The notes below the pieces were generated by a model. It had not been told where the DNA came from, ran no database searches, and saw nothing but the letters and a program-made list of their open reading frames with translations. This document shows positions 48,047 through 62,000 of a stretch of 64,000 nt of DNA, piece by piece. Numbering within the stretch: the stretch's first letter is position 1; each line of letters starts with the position of its first letter. The position numbers were made by a program, and so were the translations under genes. Source of the stretch: Brachycybe producta (lineage: Eukaryota; Arthropoda; Diplopoda; Playtdesmida; Andrognathidae); assembly GCA_036925085.1 (NCBI GenBank), contig JAUPFP010000008.1, forward strand, positions 6,882,777 to 6,946,776, in the 5' to 3' direction.

Positions 48047-48822
48047 ATTAGAAGCTGCTATAGCCTCCAAACTAAGGACGTGGAACGTTGTTTTATATGG
48101 GCTGCACCGATGGTGCGAAAGGGCTAAACGATCCCCTTCGTGTATGGAAATTAACTGAATGAATTAACTTATTAATGAAAATATTTGATTTAGTGGTAAA
48201 TCAACGATAAGTATAAATTTTAACTGCTTGAAATCGCAGTTACACCTACAGCCTAGTGGTAATTAATGTCTCCGCCTTTGGTTCGAATCCTACCAATAGG
48301 AATCTTTTAATATATTAAATTGCTAAAATATGTTGCGTAAATATAAGTTTTAATAATGTTGCAAACTTGGTTGGCAAGATGGTCTAGTGGGTTTAGAGAC
48401 CTCTAACGTACCCTTCTTGCCTTTCTGCATATAAACAATTCTTCTCTTTGGGTTTGGTGCTGTACATGGTCCCCTGTGCAGGTTCTGATTACAACCTCAT
48501 TGTAAAGAAATCTTCTAGTCTGCACTGCCAATAAGAGAGATCCAGTCCAGTGGGTTTGAAACCTTCGTTAAGAGGCTACCAAATTGCATTAAAATCTTGC
48601 TCATTGTTCCAAAGATACGTTTTTTAAAAATTCGTTGGCGATTGTTATTCACATAAGGTTTAAGTCCAATCGTATTCAGTCACAAGTAATTTATTAAAAA
48701 TAATCAAAATGTCCAGCATGTAGGTGAAATAAACGGGTGAAAGAAATATATTTAGGGGGATTTTGTAGCCATGCAGACTGCAGTACGTGCCTGTCCTGCA
48801 TAGAGGCTAAGCGGCTTCTAAT
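48047..48822. mobile_element. Possible non-autonomous DNA element with 22-bp inverted ends
   Basis: Left end ATTAGAAGCTGCTATAGCCT and right end, reverse-complemented, ATTAGAAGCCGCTTAGCCTC, 776 bp apart. The left 80 bp is shared with 42957-43040. Inside are a B-box-like GGTTCGAATCC (48280-48290) with an A-box-like TAGTGGTAA about 20 nt earlier, and a second A-box-like TGGTCTAGTGGGTTTAGAG at 48370, suggestive of tRNA-derived SINE fragments. No clean duplication. Confidence 0.45.
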
Positions 48823-48869
48823 TTCCGAAAGTTCGAGTGATATAAGTTCCCGTTTGGTTTCTTAGAATA

Positions 48870-50252
48870 ATGCATTCGTGTTTGGCTTTGGTGTTGAATG
48901 AGTTGTCTTCAACGAAGAGAATTTCTTACGAGGACTTTCTCAGCAATTCGTCTTCGGTGCTGCCTTTAGCGGCCGCGTTTGTTGCCGCCAATTCTAGCAA
49001 AGATGGAAACATTGACGTCGATTATGAACAAGATGAAGAAGAGGAGGAGGAGGAGGAGGAAGAAGAAAAAGATCAATTAGGCCAACAGTTGGTAAAAAGA
49101 AGACGAGTTGAGGTGCCAGCAGAACTCAGTCAGAATATACTCCGCCTTGAACAACAACAAAAAGTAGAATTTAACAACATAATGAGGCTAAACAGGTATC
49201 GAACTTATCCTCCTATCTCCGACATTGAAGACTCCTCTTTTAGAGAACACTTCGGCATGAACAAGACACTCATGGAAGTAAGTATCGACATTATCTCGAT
49301 CAAAAGATGACCTAAGACTGATTTTGTTCGTTAATCGTAGAAACTGTTTCGAGAAATCCACGCGATGATTTTCTCTACGGAGGATTATCGTCGTGGAAAA
49401 GGATTCTTCGTTCCTTCTCCGAAGAAGGTTCTTCTCACGGTCTGGATTCTGTGCACGCGAGAGTCGTTTCGAGAAGTCGCCGATCGTTTCCATATGAGTA
49501 AAGGTGGCCTCCATTTTAGTTTCATTAATATTTGTTTGCTTCTCAAACGTAACAGCCAGAAGTTTATTCGTTGGCCGAATATAATTGCTCAACGAACAAC
49601 AGCGATGAATGTCGAATCGAAATACGGGTTTCCGGGTGTCGTCGGAGCTGTCGGCGAATGCGTCATCAAGAATTGCATCAAATGCGGATCGAAGGTTTCG
49701 TCTTCGATTGTCGTGCTTCAAGGTGTCTGCGATGCGTCGCAGCGTTTCTTCAACACGTTCGTTTCAGACACGACGGACATTCCGTTGTCTCGGGTGTTCC
49801 TAGAGACACCTCTTTTTTCTAGGTTATGCGCGGACTCGTTTGTAGGTGGCGATTTCCATTTGCTAGGAGATTGCAGTTATCCTCTCATGAATAATCTTCT
49901 CGTGCCGTTTGAAAATGACGGCGTCCTTACGAACGAACGATCAGAATACAATAGGATTCATGACGAGACGTACGATATCATAAGAAAGACTTTCGCTCGA
50001 CTCGTTGGTCGATTCAAACGTCTCGATAATCTGCACATGTCTCGAGGTGACTTGGTTACGACCGTCGTGCACGGTGTTTGTTGTCTACACAACTTTATCG
50101 TCGTACACGAAGACTTGGATTCTTTGACGGAATACGATCTGGTTTTCGATGATATGCAACACTCTGCGTTTGTATCGGAAACGATGTGCTCGAAAGCAAT
50201 TGAAAAGAGAGATCTAATTGCAAGTTTGTTATACAGCAGGGCATCGAAGTGA
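48870..50252 (+). CDS. HARBI1: HARBI1-like transposase-derived gene, catalytic triad lost
   Basis: Two exons, 48870-49277 and 49341-50252 (donor GTAAGT, acceptor ATCGTAG, both phase 0), 439 aa. The N-terminus has an acidic run of Glu (about residues 53-66) and a KRRR patch. FREHFGMNKTLMEKLF, KVLLTVWILCTRESFREVAD and KFIRWPN match the helix-turn-helix and linker of Harbinger transposases. GFPGVVGAV, LLGDCSYPL, YNRIHDE and LVGRFKRL define the DDE_Tnp_4 fold. The catalytic positions are replaced: G-A-V-G instead of GAID, LSRVF instead of (H)DSRVF, and RKTF instead of ERAF. An intact frame with a spliced intron but no DDE triad suggests a host protein, perhaps DNA-binding. No PIF-type inverted ends are found around it. 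Confidence 0.88.
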
Positions 50253-52887
50253 CAGCAAAAACAACGCAATTCATTTTCTATTCTTTTTTATCGTAATTAT
50301 TGATTTTAATTATTGAATAAACAATGTTTTTCTACCTCTTTTATTCCAATCAATATACAGTACATCTAATTATACAGGAGGTAGCTCAACTAAGAGTTCG
50401 GTTTATGCATTTTGTGTCAGGGCTGAGTGCTGCCTCTAAATAGAGCTAATTCCTTCTGAATTACATGATTCAATTAACATACAAAATTAATGGATGGACT
50501 TGTAAGCGAAAAGATTTCTTGGTTTTAGCTTGAAAAAGCAGAGGATTATCTACATTTCTTTCAACCAATTTATATAAAGTTATCTTGCTTCCAATTTTAA
50601 ATTGAAATTCTGAAAAACGTTTTTTTGATAAAAATCATTTCACGATGGAGGTTGAGGCAAGGTTCTGTTTGAAACACGTCTAAAAACCCGGGTTTTGGTT
50701 CGTTAGACCACTCCATTTCGTGCGATCGTATTTAAAATCATAAACCACGCTCGAAGCTCGAACCTGTTGCGGTCACAATACACAATGCTAGTGTAGCCCT
50801 TATCGCAAAACGCGATAAATGACGCTAAATCGCTTTGATGTGTCAAAAAAGACCGCCACCCGAGCTATCGCCTAACTTCTAACGCCATTAATAATGACGA
50901 TAATACATTAGCGCGTTAAGTCGTGGCTACACCTGTGTTTAATTCAAATAACGCGACAATTAACGGTATTAGACGTTAGTGTGGTCCCAGTATTAGGAGT
51001 ATTTTCATATTGTTATCTTTCAAAATAAGCTTAAGTGAGTTAGAACATGACCAAACTTTAAGCAGATGATATTTTTTTAATCACTTCTGAAAGACAGAAT
51101 AACCGGAGTTCAAAAATCGGCTGCTCATAAACACAAATTCTAAGCTTATTTATTGCAATTACTGAAAATACTGAAATATGTTCTATGTCCTTGACGGGGT
51201 TCTGTGGAACACGTTTATTTAAATACAGGTGTAGACTAGGTGGATTTGCATTATAACATATTTGCATGTGTTGTATAACTATAAAGTAAGACAAAGGTCT
51301 ATTTTTTATTGAGTAGAAGGTGTTGCAATACAACCAATAGAATGACAGACATTCTTGAGGGTTTTGTTGAAATTCTGTTATTTTGATGAGCTTACAAAAA
51401 TGTCATTGATCAAGGAGACTAGAAGGCAAATGAATGCTGTATCAAATTGTTGAGTACAATCTGATAAAATTAAGTCGCAACAGTTGGTGTTTTACAACAG
51501 TTTGGTAAGTAATGTGAATTCACCTTAAAACTTTTATTATGCAACTATTGTTATCCACCATAAATACTGTAATGAATAATATGGCAATTATTGAAATTTT
51601 TATTATCACTGAAGAAACAATTAGGAGTTTAGATCAAATGAGGCGAGAAAAACACATTTGACATAGTTTTCAAACATTTAAAAAGTCTAAAAAATTGAAT
51701 CTCGAAATTATGATTTTTAATTATATTATTAATAGAAAAAAAGATTTAAGACAACCAAATTTCAATAAAAAAAAGTTTTGTGTTTCAAGAAATAATTGGC
51801 ACAAAAAAAAAGAACACACAAAAATACACCTATAAAACCAAAAAAAAAAAAGGTTGTTATAAACCAAACCCCCTCCGAATTAATAGGTGGGTTTGAAAAA
51901 AAGTGTGGGGGAATTAGCACCTATGGACAGTTATCTTGTTCTTTTTTTTAACTTCTTTAAAAAGAGTTTTAGAAACATCAACAAGAAATTTACATTGATT
52001 CCATTAAGGTAAGACATTAAATTGAGTTCTTACAATGTTTGTTGTTTATCTTATTGATGGACAAAACTTACATATAAAATCAATAATTAATTAACGTTCA
52101 GATAGAAAGTGAGAGAGAAAGATAAATTGTTAGTCAATTAGTGTGTACACAACATGGAGAAAAATTTAATAATTGTATGGACTTTTCTTAAAAGACAACA
52201 GAATGACGTTCGATAATATAACTGAAGATTTGTAATTAAGTAATAATTAATTATACAATCAAGACGTTTAAAACAGAAATAAGACAAGTTAGGATTTTCA
52301 ATTTCTTTTTTTTGTCTTTTTAAAGGGGAGAAATATTTCATATTTTTTTTTTAAAATGCAACACAACAAATAGCTACAATTAAATTAATTATGAATAACG
52401 AAAATGCTAATTAAATTACAAGTAGTGTAACACTTTTGACATACAATTGCAACTACATAATATAGAATGGAATTTGACCCGTTAATTTGAACCCTATTAA
52501 AAAGGGTTACCTGGATAAGAACAGCGCATATAAAATTGGCGCACTATTCATATATTTAAAATAATAAATTGAAAAAAGTCTTTTCTTTGTTACTTAAACT
52601 GTAATTTACTACACATTCTGTTATTCCATCATTATTATGTCCAGTAGTGTGACGTGACGTCTATAGAAATATATGAACATGATATTACACTGCTAGACAA
52701 ATTGATGAATAAAGGACTGTTCAGTATGATAGGCCCAGATTCAGAAAGAAAACTTGGCAATTAAATTACAATGTCTGCCCTCTTAACAGGGTTCAAGCAC
52801 AGCAAAACCCTGTTTACATGTACTCAATAAAACATTTTAAAAGTTGAAGTTCAAAAGCAAAGTTTTCTTCTTGACTTTGGGTCTTAA
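50253..52887. other. Non-coding stretch between HARBI1-like gene and RASGRF
   Basis: AATAAA at about 50317 probably ends the HARBI1-like transcript. A locally CpG-richer segment at about 50690-51000 has inverted GTGTAGCC motifs (50793 and 50930 area) and may be another MITE. The rest is AT-rich without genes. Confidence 0.65.
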
Positions 52888-53415
52888 GGCAGGTTTACAT
52901 TGGGCAACAAAATGTCGTAATGAGTTGTACAACATGGCATACTACATTTTGTAGAAGTTTTGCAAAAATTAAAGCTGTTTTCTACTTTTTCTTGTCTAGA
53001 AAATGTTGCAGCCAATTTCATCATTGTTCTTCATGATCAAATAGAGCCACAACTTACTGTAAAACATAGTTTCCACTTGTACTTATGAGTTTGTAAACAT
53101 TTCCAGATACATGTTTATGTTTTGTTTTTCTACTACAACATATAGCAGCTATACACAAATGACATTGCAGTGAGGTTATTTTTCTTTTTCTGCACCATTT
53201 ATTTATGAATAAACAAATGTTTTTGCACCTGAAGTGAATTGCTTTTCCAAATTTTTTGCATCTGGAAAAGAAGATTTTTTTCAAGATTATTTTCCGGACT
53301 CTATGAGTAAATGGAAACGTGTCTGAACAGTGTAAGCACTGTGTGTGGCGTAGAGAACACTATACAACACATGTTGTACGACGCTGTACTAAATTTATAT
53401 TGACTAATATAAACC
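52888..53415. mobile_element. Imperfect MITE, with a second nested fold-back unit
   Basis: The left end after a TTAA reads GGCAGGTTTACATTGGGCAA, and the reverse-complemented right end reads AGGTTTATATTAGTCAA. Both arms include GTACAACATG. Inside, about 53068-53320, lies another pair: GTTTCCACTTGTACTTATGA and, inverted, GTTTCCATTTACTCATAGAG. The inner ends resemble those of 62563-62706. Limits approximate. Confidence 0.5.
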
Positions 53416-56047
53416 TACAACCTACATTTAGTTTAGACCACCATTAGAGAAATTCTTTATATAGATATGCATTATTTTTCGGCAAGGGGGATTTTTTTAT
53501 GTAAATTGCATTTTGATCACTAATTAGGGTAATTACAGATTGTCAGTTTTTTTTTGTTCTCTACCCTATTTTTTTATTACATTTTTTAAAACTTTATTTT
53601 GAGGATCACTAACAAAAAAAATGTTATTTTTACCAACACAAAATTCAAATATTATTATTAATCTTATTAACATTGGTTAAAAAATAAATAAACCCAATGG
53701 ACAACGCGCAAAACTCTTGATTGGTCCGCAATTGTTGCGGGTGTTATTAACTACTTCTACAGCTCTTTTTTGAGCTTTTTTTTTCTTATCATATTCCAAA
53801 ACGACCGCATTTTTATAATCACACACATATTGACACACACATGACAGTACACACGCCCAGCGTGTGTCAAGAAAAATAAACTGGAATAAATAATTGGTTT
53901 TCATATCTGGTTTTCTTTTTCCCGATTATTACAATTAATAATAATAATAATAATTTTTATAAATAATCAATTTCTAATATTTAATTTAACAATTATATAA
54001 AAATGAACTAAGAACAAGTTAAAACATTTAACTAAAACGAAAATAAAATAATCTAAAAGTACTTATATTTATAATAATTAAAAATTATAATTATGTAGAG
54101 ATATTTAGGTATAATTTATTTTTTTAAATATTTATATTGTTGGAGAATGTGTTCTTAATTTCTTGAGACTTTTTTTAAAAAAAAAACATTTCATTGAGAA
54201 ATTCGGACCCATTTATAAATATGTATATATCATATGAATAACCAACAAAAATAGCCAATCAAGAAAGAGAGTAATTAATAATTGAGACGAAATACCAGAT
54301 TTCGAGTTAAATATACATATAGAGGGGGTTTATAATTAATATATTCACAATATAAAGACTTAATACACAGATATATTGTAATTAGATGGAGAGAGATATA
54401 AAGAGAGAGAAAAAAAATAGTTGTAAGCGTTTTTTCTTCTTCTCGTAATAATAACATGATGAAAAATAATAAGCGTCGTCGAAATATGTAAATTTTCATC
54501 ACATTGGGTAGTGTGTTTGTGTGGTGTGGGGACAGTGGGGGTGTATTTTAAACATATGGTACATAGACTATATGGAAAGAGAGAGAGGGAGGTAAGAAAG
54601 GGACATCATAGAGAGGAGGAGTGTGTGTACAATTGTACATGAATTCAAAATATTCACATTAAAAATGGAGAGACGGAGGAAATTGTACAAATTAAAAGAT
54701 ATTTTAGGTATATATCGGAATCAGAGTTGGTTTAAATAATTATCACTTTGTTAGCTTTTAATTGTTATTTACACAATTTTTTTTTATTTTGAAAAAGTAG
54801 TTTATTTTACCAAATTTAGAAACTCTTTGGACCAAATCTGGCAAGAAAACTTGGCATTTATTCTTCAACTTGAACTTCAACATATGGAGTGGCCACAAAG
54901 TCTCTGTGCCTAATATTGTGTCCTTTAATTATTTGTTCTATCTTGACCCAAATATAGGCTTCCTTAACAACGTTTAGCAATTAGCTTTAGGATATTGTTA
55001 AAGAGAAGATTTCTCAACTCCATCTAAAAACTGTTGAATACCTAAATATCAGGGACTGCTTTAATGATTTCCAACCATCAACAAGAAAGCTCCAGAAGAA
55101 CATTTCGGAAAAACCTTTTAATTTGCAAGCATTATGCATAGAGACTTCATGGACACACTTTAGAAAACCCTCTTTTTTCAGGGTTCTTTATCATTTTTTT
55201 AAGTTGTAGTTTGTGTCAAATTTTCTTCTTGAATTTTCGCTTTAATTTTAAGTATTTGTTTGCATTAGAGTTTGAATTTTGCATTGTTCAAAGGTGTGAT
55301 TTAAATAAAATTTCAAATAGCAGTCTCTTAAAATTGCTCCATGAAACCTGAAATGGATTTTAATGAAATCCATTTTCAGATCTTTTTGAAATTTTAACAC
55401 TTTTTACGCTGCATTTATGTCTTAAGTTAGAATAATTATGATAGTGACTAATTTTTATGGTATGTGATTAATTCAATTCAGTGTAATAAAGAACTAAATT
55501 TAGATTTATACGTCCTTTCAATGAATGAGACTAGTTTAGAGGCTAAAGGAGATTCAAGGAGAGCTATAATAGATTAATTGCAAGGTTGCGCACTTGCTAC
55601 CTCACTACTAACCTTGTATGTATTAATTATTAGAATTATAGCCTCTATACAGCCTCATTAATTAAAAAAAATGCGTAATTCTATTGGTTTTACTTATATA
55701 GTGTACTTTTTATTTCAAACTATTAAAATACAGATACAAGAAATTCCTGGTGAATTTTGCTGCTGATTTGCATTTTTGAGATAACACCTTTTTAAAGGTC
55801 AAAGTAGCTACAAAATTCCGTAGTAGGAATGAAGCTTGTTTTAGCTGAGGACTAAATGTGTTTCGTTCTCTTCTGAATGATACAAAGTTACATCAAAATG
55901 AGAGAAATAAAGGTAAAAAAAAATTGAGTTTTAATTAATTTTTCCATTTGTTTTGTTTGCCTAATTTAATTGATATGCTTTTTGAACAAAAGTGTATATG
56001 TGGAGAAAATGGGGTTTGCAAAAATGGAGGTTTTAACCCTGGTTTTT
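53416..56047. other. Non-coding AT-rich stretch downstream of RASGRF
   Basis: Probably holds the RASGRF 3' UTR next to 56047 and then spacer. Homopolymers and simple AT repeats only; no further exon. Confidence 0.75.
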
Positions 56048-59000
56048 TCACGTATTATGCAATGCTGTTGTGCTCAGTCTTGATTGACGAGGTTCTATCA
56101 GCAATGACATCTTGTAGAGTTCATCCTCTGGCATCAGCAATGTTGGATCCAACAGGTAGTTAGTCACCTAAATATCGCAATTAATTAGATTATTCATGAA
56201 GAATGATTCACTGGGGGTCTGGTTTTTATGCTATTATATCGTCCCTTGGCTCAAGAATTTTGAATTTTGTGAATAATTTAACAATTGACATCAATATAAC
56301 ATGCATATAATGTGCATGAGACATGATTGGATTAACTCACTTTTGGTGACAGTTCTATTTTGTAAGCTGTCTGTTGGAAATGTCGTATCTCTCGTATAAC
56401 ATGAGCAATCTTTCGTAAGAAACCAAGAAAACAAGTTTAAACTTTTTCTTATCGAGTCCCATTTAATGAGCAATTTTTTTTTACCATTCTCATCTTTGAA
56501 AAGTTGAGCAGTCCGTCATCTGTGTAGTTCGGAGTACCTTCTTCGATGAAGGATAAATCCGTCAGGTACATGCCCAAATAGGGAATGCATGGTGGATCAC
56601 ACCTGTAAGAATATATTTTTCATAAATGTTGGGTGATATTAAAATAATTCGTTTGGTATATCTTTGATGTTGGAGGTAGAGGTTGAATCTGGGACGAGTT
56701 TGAATTTGAATAATTACTCTACAAGTAGCCAAGAGGGTCGTGTTTATTGGAATGGTGGAACTAGAATACTCATGGGGGACTGTGGGATGGAATGAACGTT
56801 TTTTTGGGGGGATTTTTATATTTTGGAACCGTTTTCTAAGTTTTCAAGTTTAGGTTTTAGTGTGAACATCTTTGTCTTTAATTTGAAAATGTCAAATGAT
56901 TTTTTGTACCTGTGTAAAGCCTCTCTTAGATTTCTGAATCTGCCATCCGAAGATACCAGAGTTTGCAATTTATCCACTGTTTGACGAGTCTTCAATAATA
57001 ATGTTTTTAAAATTAATAACGATTTTTGCTTCTTTGAAGGGATTTTTTTTACCGTTTTTGACACTTTTTCCCACGTCTTTTTCAACCGAAAGACAGAACT
57101 GTTAACAAAGGCAGCACATATTTGTAGGACCCCATTGAAATTGTGCAAACACCGACAAATGTCAGCAACTGCAGCCCATTTTTCAATGACTGCAATACGA
57201 CTCGCGTAACTAGTGCGTCGAATGATTTCAGACACAACCAACCGACTAACATCATTAAACCGTTTCGTAATGAGAAGAATGTTTGGTGTTTTAGTGGTTT
57301 TGTCTTGTTTCATCCATGCTTGACCAAGAAATTCTCTTTAAAAACGATTTAAAAAAGAATAACGAAAATGTTGAATGCTACAAAAATGGTCTTTTTTAAA
57401 ACTATAATTAACTATAATGGCTAAACGGTAACTTACTCGCTTTGTATAGAAATGAAAATTTTGTGGTCCAAGTAAGTCATTTGTTCTGCAATTTCGAGAG
57501 CAGACAAACTTTCGATACTTTCTTTGCTCGGCGTCTGATTGAGAATAAAAAAAAAGGGTTGGAAGATATTACTTTGAAAGGTTTCTTTGTTTTTACCAAA
57601 CGGACACTACTGACCACTGGAGCAGCTAAAAGCATGTCCAAATCAACTTTTGCCATGGAATTGTCTTCTCTGGTCATCATCTGTAACAGTTGAGCTGCAG
57701 CCTTGTGTTCGGCTGGCAAAAGATTGACATTGTTGACCAGTTCGTCCAAGAAATCCAATGTCATTTGTTTGAGTTGTGGATTAGATTCAAAATCTTGAGA
57801 ATGTTTTGATACCCAGTGCCTCAAAACTCTCAAGACCCTCATTGTAGCGGCACTGCTCATCATTGAATCTCTTTTCGCTTGGCAAAATCGAATGTCAGTG
57901 TTGCCTTTTAAATGGAAACCACATTTCAAATACAAATGCACAAAATCCCCTTTGACTCTTTTCGAGATGAAGAAATAAGGTGAATGGTCAGTCATGGATA
58001 CCTGCACTGAGAAAACGATTTGTCCTTTGCGGTGGTGACAACTGGTCTCTTGGATTGCTGCATCCAGCAGTTGCAACAGCAAACGCAGCAGCGGCCGAAG
58101 AAGTGCTACTTCTCCTTCTCGACGGTCTTGACGACGTAACAACTACACCGGCTTTACTAGAATGTTGCGGTGAATCGGAACTGGACAGAAAACTTCCTCG
58201 TGGTGTGTAGAAAGAAGAATCGCTGCAGCTTTCTCCACTTCCTCTTTTGGCCCCGATTTTACGTCCCCAGTAGGGACTGGATCCATTCTGACTGAAGTAA
58301 CTGCTGCTTGCCGTCGAAGACGTAGAACGACGATGTCTTTCAAGTAAATGACTGTCAATGATTTCCTCCTCTTCTTTCGACGTTGGAGGTGCGCTAATCC
58401 GTACAACAGTCGGAGTCTTCTGGAACGAGGAATTTTAGTGAAAGAACAAAACATGTATTTGAAATAACACTTGATTACGATCTTTACTGTGCCAAATGCC
58501 AGACTTGCAGGTGGAACTTGAAGTAACATGTCTTTGTGTTGTTCTTTCTCCTTTTCCTTTTGCTTTTTCTCTTGTTTTGATGGTTCCTTTTTCTTGGGGG
58601 TGTCTAGCTGACTGAAGCTTTTCACACCATCCTGCTGTGAAGATCCTGATTCCTGTTCGTCTACTCCAGGCGCAACCAACGTTTGAGTACTTGTGATGGT
58701 CGTACTGGATGAAGGAGACGATGGTGCACTGATGGTCGGATCAGATAAGGTCTCGGAGGACATTGAGGCCATCATCGCCTTTGGAATAGTTAATTGTTTG
58801 CCAGTCTCGTCTTCGTCTTCGACGATGAATCTGTAAGCGGCACCCGGTGACGGCGGTGGAGCCGGTGGAAGTGGAGGATCGAGAATAGACGCCGCTAAAG
58901 AGGATGCCGATGTGGTAGCTGCAGCTGCACTGGCTGCGGCTGTGGCTGCTGCAAACGCTGTTGCTACAGTCGGAACGGCCGGAATGTTCATGAGAGCACT

Positions 59001-62000
59001 TCCAGCCACTGCAGCAGCTAAACTAGACGTAGTTGAGCCAGCACCCAAAAAAATGCCGGAACTCGAATGAAGAGAAGGTCCCAAAGTTGAGATGTCTTTT
59101 GGGAGACTTCTGGACAGTTCTTTTTGTCCTTCTTCATCTGTTGACGAAGCAGAGAAACAAAATTATATAAAGACCTTTCATCTTTCGACAAAAAAATTTT
59201 CAAAAAAAAAAAAGGTAATTTCCAAAAAATAATTGGGCTAAACAGCATGACAAAAGTTTGAAGAAAAAAAATAAACATAATTCTAATAAGCATTAAACCA
59301 ATCATTTTCTTTGGCTGAAAATTCTAAATTGACAATTTATAAAAACTTAAATCAGAAGAATAATTAAAAAATCACCTGTGTTTGAAATTCTCAATTTAAA
59401 GTTTTCAGTTTTTCATGGATTTATATAATTTTTTTGTGTGATTTAAAACGACCATTTTGAAAAGAAAAAAACAATTTCCAAAAACCGTCATTTTGCATTG
59501 TTATGTTCTAGAAGAGATGTTCAAGAAGTAAAAAATTACATTTTCGATGAGTGTATTTCCAATGAGGACCACAAGAACCAAGTGAAAAATGACTGGCATG
59601 TCCAATGGAATGCTCTCTGTCCCTTTCATACATTTCAGACGTTGCACTTCCAGTGCTGATGCGCCTGAAGTGACAGTCTGAATCCCAAGACATGACACTG
59701 GTGACACTCAAACGTCCCATGTCGTGACTCGGATGATAGACGTCCAATGAACTGCGTAAATTACCAACGTACAGATCACTGACAAATAAGAAAAAACAAC
59801 AACATAATTTTAGTAAATAAATTTCGTCATCGTTTGGTTTGGTTATGTTCATATTTACGCAATGGAGTTGTGCCTGGAGTCGACAGTCTCTCGGACTTCG
59901 GGATTGTAGTAGACTTTCTTCAAGGCCTCGAGAACCGTAACTCCATCCGTAAAAACCCTGTATGTCAACATAAACGTATTAAGAAAGTCTATACTGAGAA
60001 AACGAAGGTCAGTCAGACGTTCCAGGAGCTTCTTTGGAGTCGCATAACGAATCTGAAGATAATATAGAACAAAAAGAATTGACCATTTAATTACATCAAG
60101 ATGTGGTCAAGAGTTATTTGTTTACCTGTGGCACTTTGCAAGAATTCAGAGTTCTACTAAACCTAATGTCAACGTCATCTTTAAATAACTTTGGATCATT
60201 TCTGATGGACTGTGGCATCGTTACCGAAGACGTGTCATTGTTGGCATTGTGGAACAAGTCGTTAAAGTGGACATTGTCCATACACTAAACAAACAATAAA
60301 AGTTAAACAGATTTTTAATAGAAATGTTTCATATTTAGTCAATGTGTGTCATTTAGATATTGATTTTGTTAAATTTGCTTACGTGGCTGATGTCACTTAT
60401 CCAAGCTGCTTTTTCTTGCATTGTGGCTGCAGCCAAATGAACAATTAACGGCGGTCCACCTTTAGCGTCGACAACTAACTTGAAATCAAGGTTCTGATAA
60501 GCAGTGTGCTTTGATGAACTCGGTGCTGGACTATCACTGGACTGACTGGACATAGAACCTGAAGAAGACTCTGAATAACATAAAAATAACATGCAGGGAA
60601 GAAATTGAAAAATTGTTAGTCGCGATCTGATTTTGTGTTTTAAAGTTGGAATTACCACCGTCATCATCTTGAGCATTCGATTCGCCTGGATCTTCGATTA
60701 AAATGGCATCGGATAAAGGAATCTTGCCGACATTCTATATTTAAACGAATTCGATTTAAATTAACATTTGTTCACAGTGAATAATTCACGTCATTTTTCA
60801 GAAATAGAAACGAAGTAGTTTGAGAACAAAAATCGTTTAAAATAAATAAAATTTGAATAAAAATTAAAAACTAATTGACTATTCATTAGTGAAAGTTAAT
60901 TAATTCAAATTACAAATTACAAAGTTTCCAAAAAAAAATGTCGTGAATTACTAATTACTTGGCAAATTATTACTCAAGACTATATTTAAGCTGAAAAGCT
61001 TTGCAAAACTTCTCTTCTTCTGTTCATATTTGCGTAAAATCTAGCCTCTAGCATGCTCAAAAAGTGATATGTAGTTGCTACGCCATAATCAGCTGGCATT
61101 CCTTTTCATTTTTTATGTGCTCTGATTTGTTAGTTAGGAGGCCCTATTTCAGCGCTATGACCAGCTGCAAATATCAAACAGCTACAATTTGCACGTTAAA
61201 GACGCATTACAACACAAATATGCAGTAACATGAAAAGCTACAAAAAGCAACGCAAAGCTTAGCTTTGAAGCTACATAAAGCAAATATGTAGCCTGTCCTT
61301 AAGAATAAACTTGAGGGAGGATGTAGACCTGTGTGAATTTGATATATATACTTACAGGGACAAGATGAAGTCTTCCACCTGATGACCGAGTGGTCAGTAA
61401 CATGTGGTTGGTAAAGAGGAAGCATTGCCTCACAGTTTCTTTTTCGCTTTTGAAGCTACTTATTCTATTCCATTGACCTTTTGGTTTGTCTGGAGGAATC
61501 TGAATTAAACTCCCTTAAAATAATATCAAATAAAAAGTTCAAATATTTCAAATTAGAATTGAATGAGTTTATAAAATGATTATGTGTGATTTTAAAATTG
61601 TCACCTTGTCTGACAAATACTTGGTTGACATCGAGCAAAATATCACATCCTTCAACAATCATTCTCTCAATTGCTAGATTTTTACGTATATTTTCCGTTT
61701 CGCTCACTTCGTCATGCATTTGCTGTCATATTAATAAAAAAAAACAAATTTAAACAAAAAGAATTATTAATATATATATAATTTTTGTAATAAATTTGGG
61801 ATTTTGTGAATCGGAAGAGAGGGAGAAAAAAAAAAGAGGAAGCTAGAATAGAATTTCTAAATCTAAAAATAAAATCGTAGACCTACATTTCTAAAATTAG
61901 CATAAATGCAGCAATTGAATGGTTTTATATTTATAAAAAATGATGATGAATATAATCGATATATGTCTTATCTACGTTGTATGTGTGCATACATATGTAT

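Noticed and set aside
48241-48300. tRNA gene
   Set aside because: B-box-like GGTTCGAATCC is good, but the A-box is only about 20 nt away and no cloverleaf can be drawn; more like a SINE fragment.
55948-56163. Plus-strand 71-aa ORF
   Set aside because: Antisense to the last RASGRF exon, which matches the family's C-terminus and phase.
57980-58210. Plus-strand 76-aa ORF
   Set aside because: Shadow of the RASGRF linker exon on the other strand.
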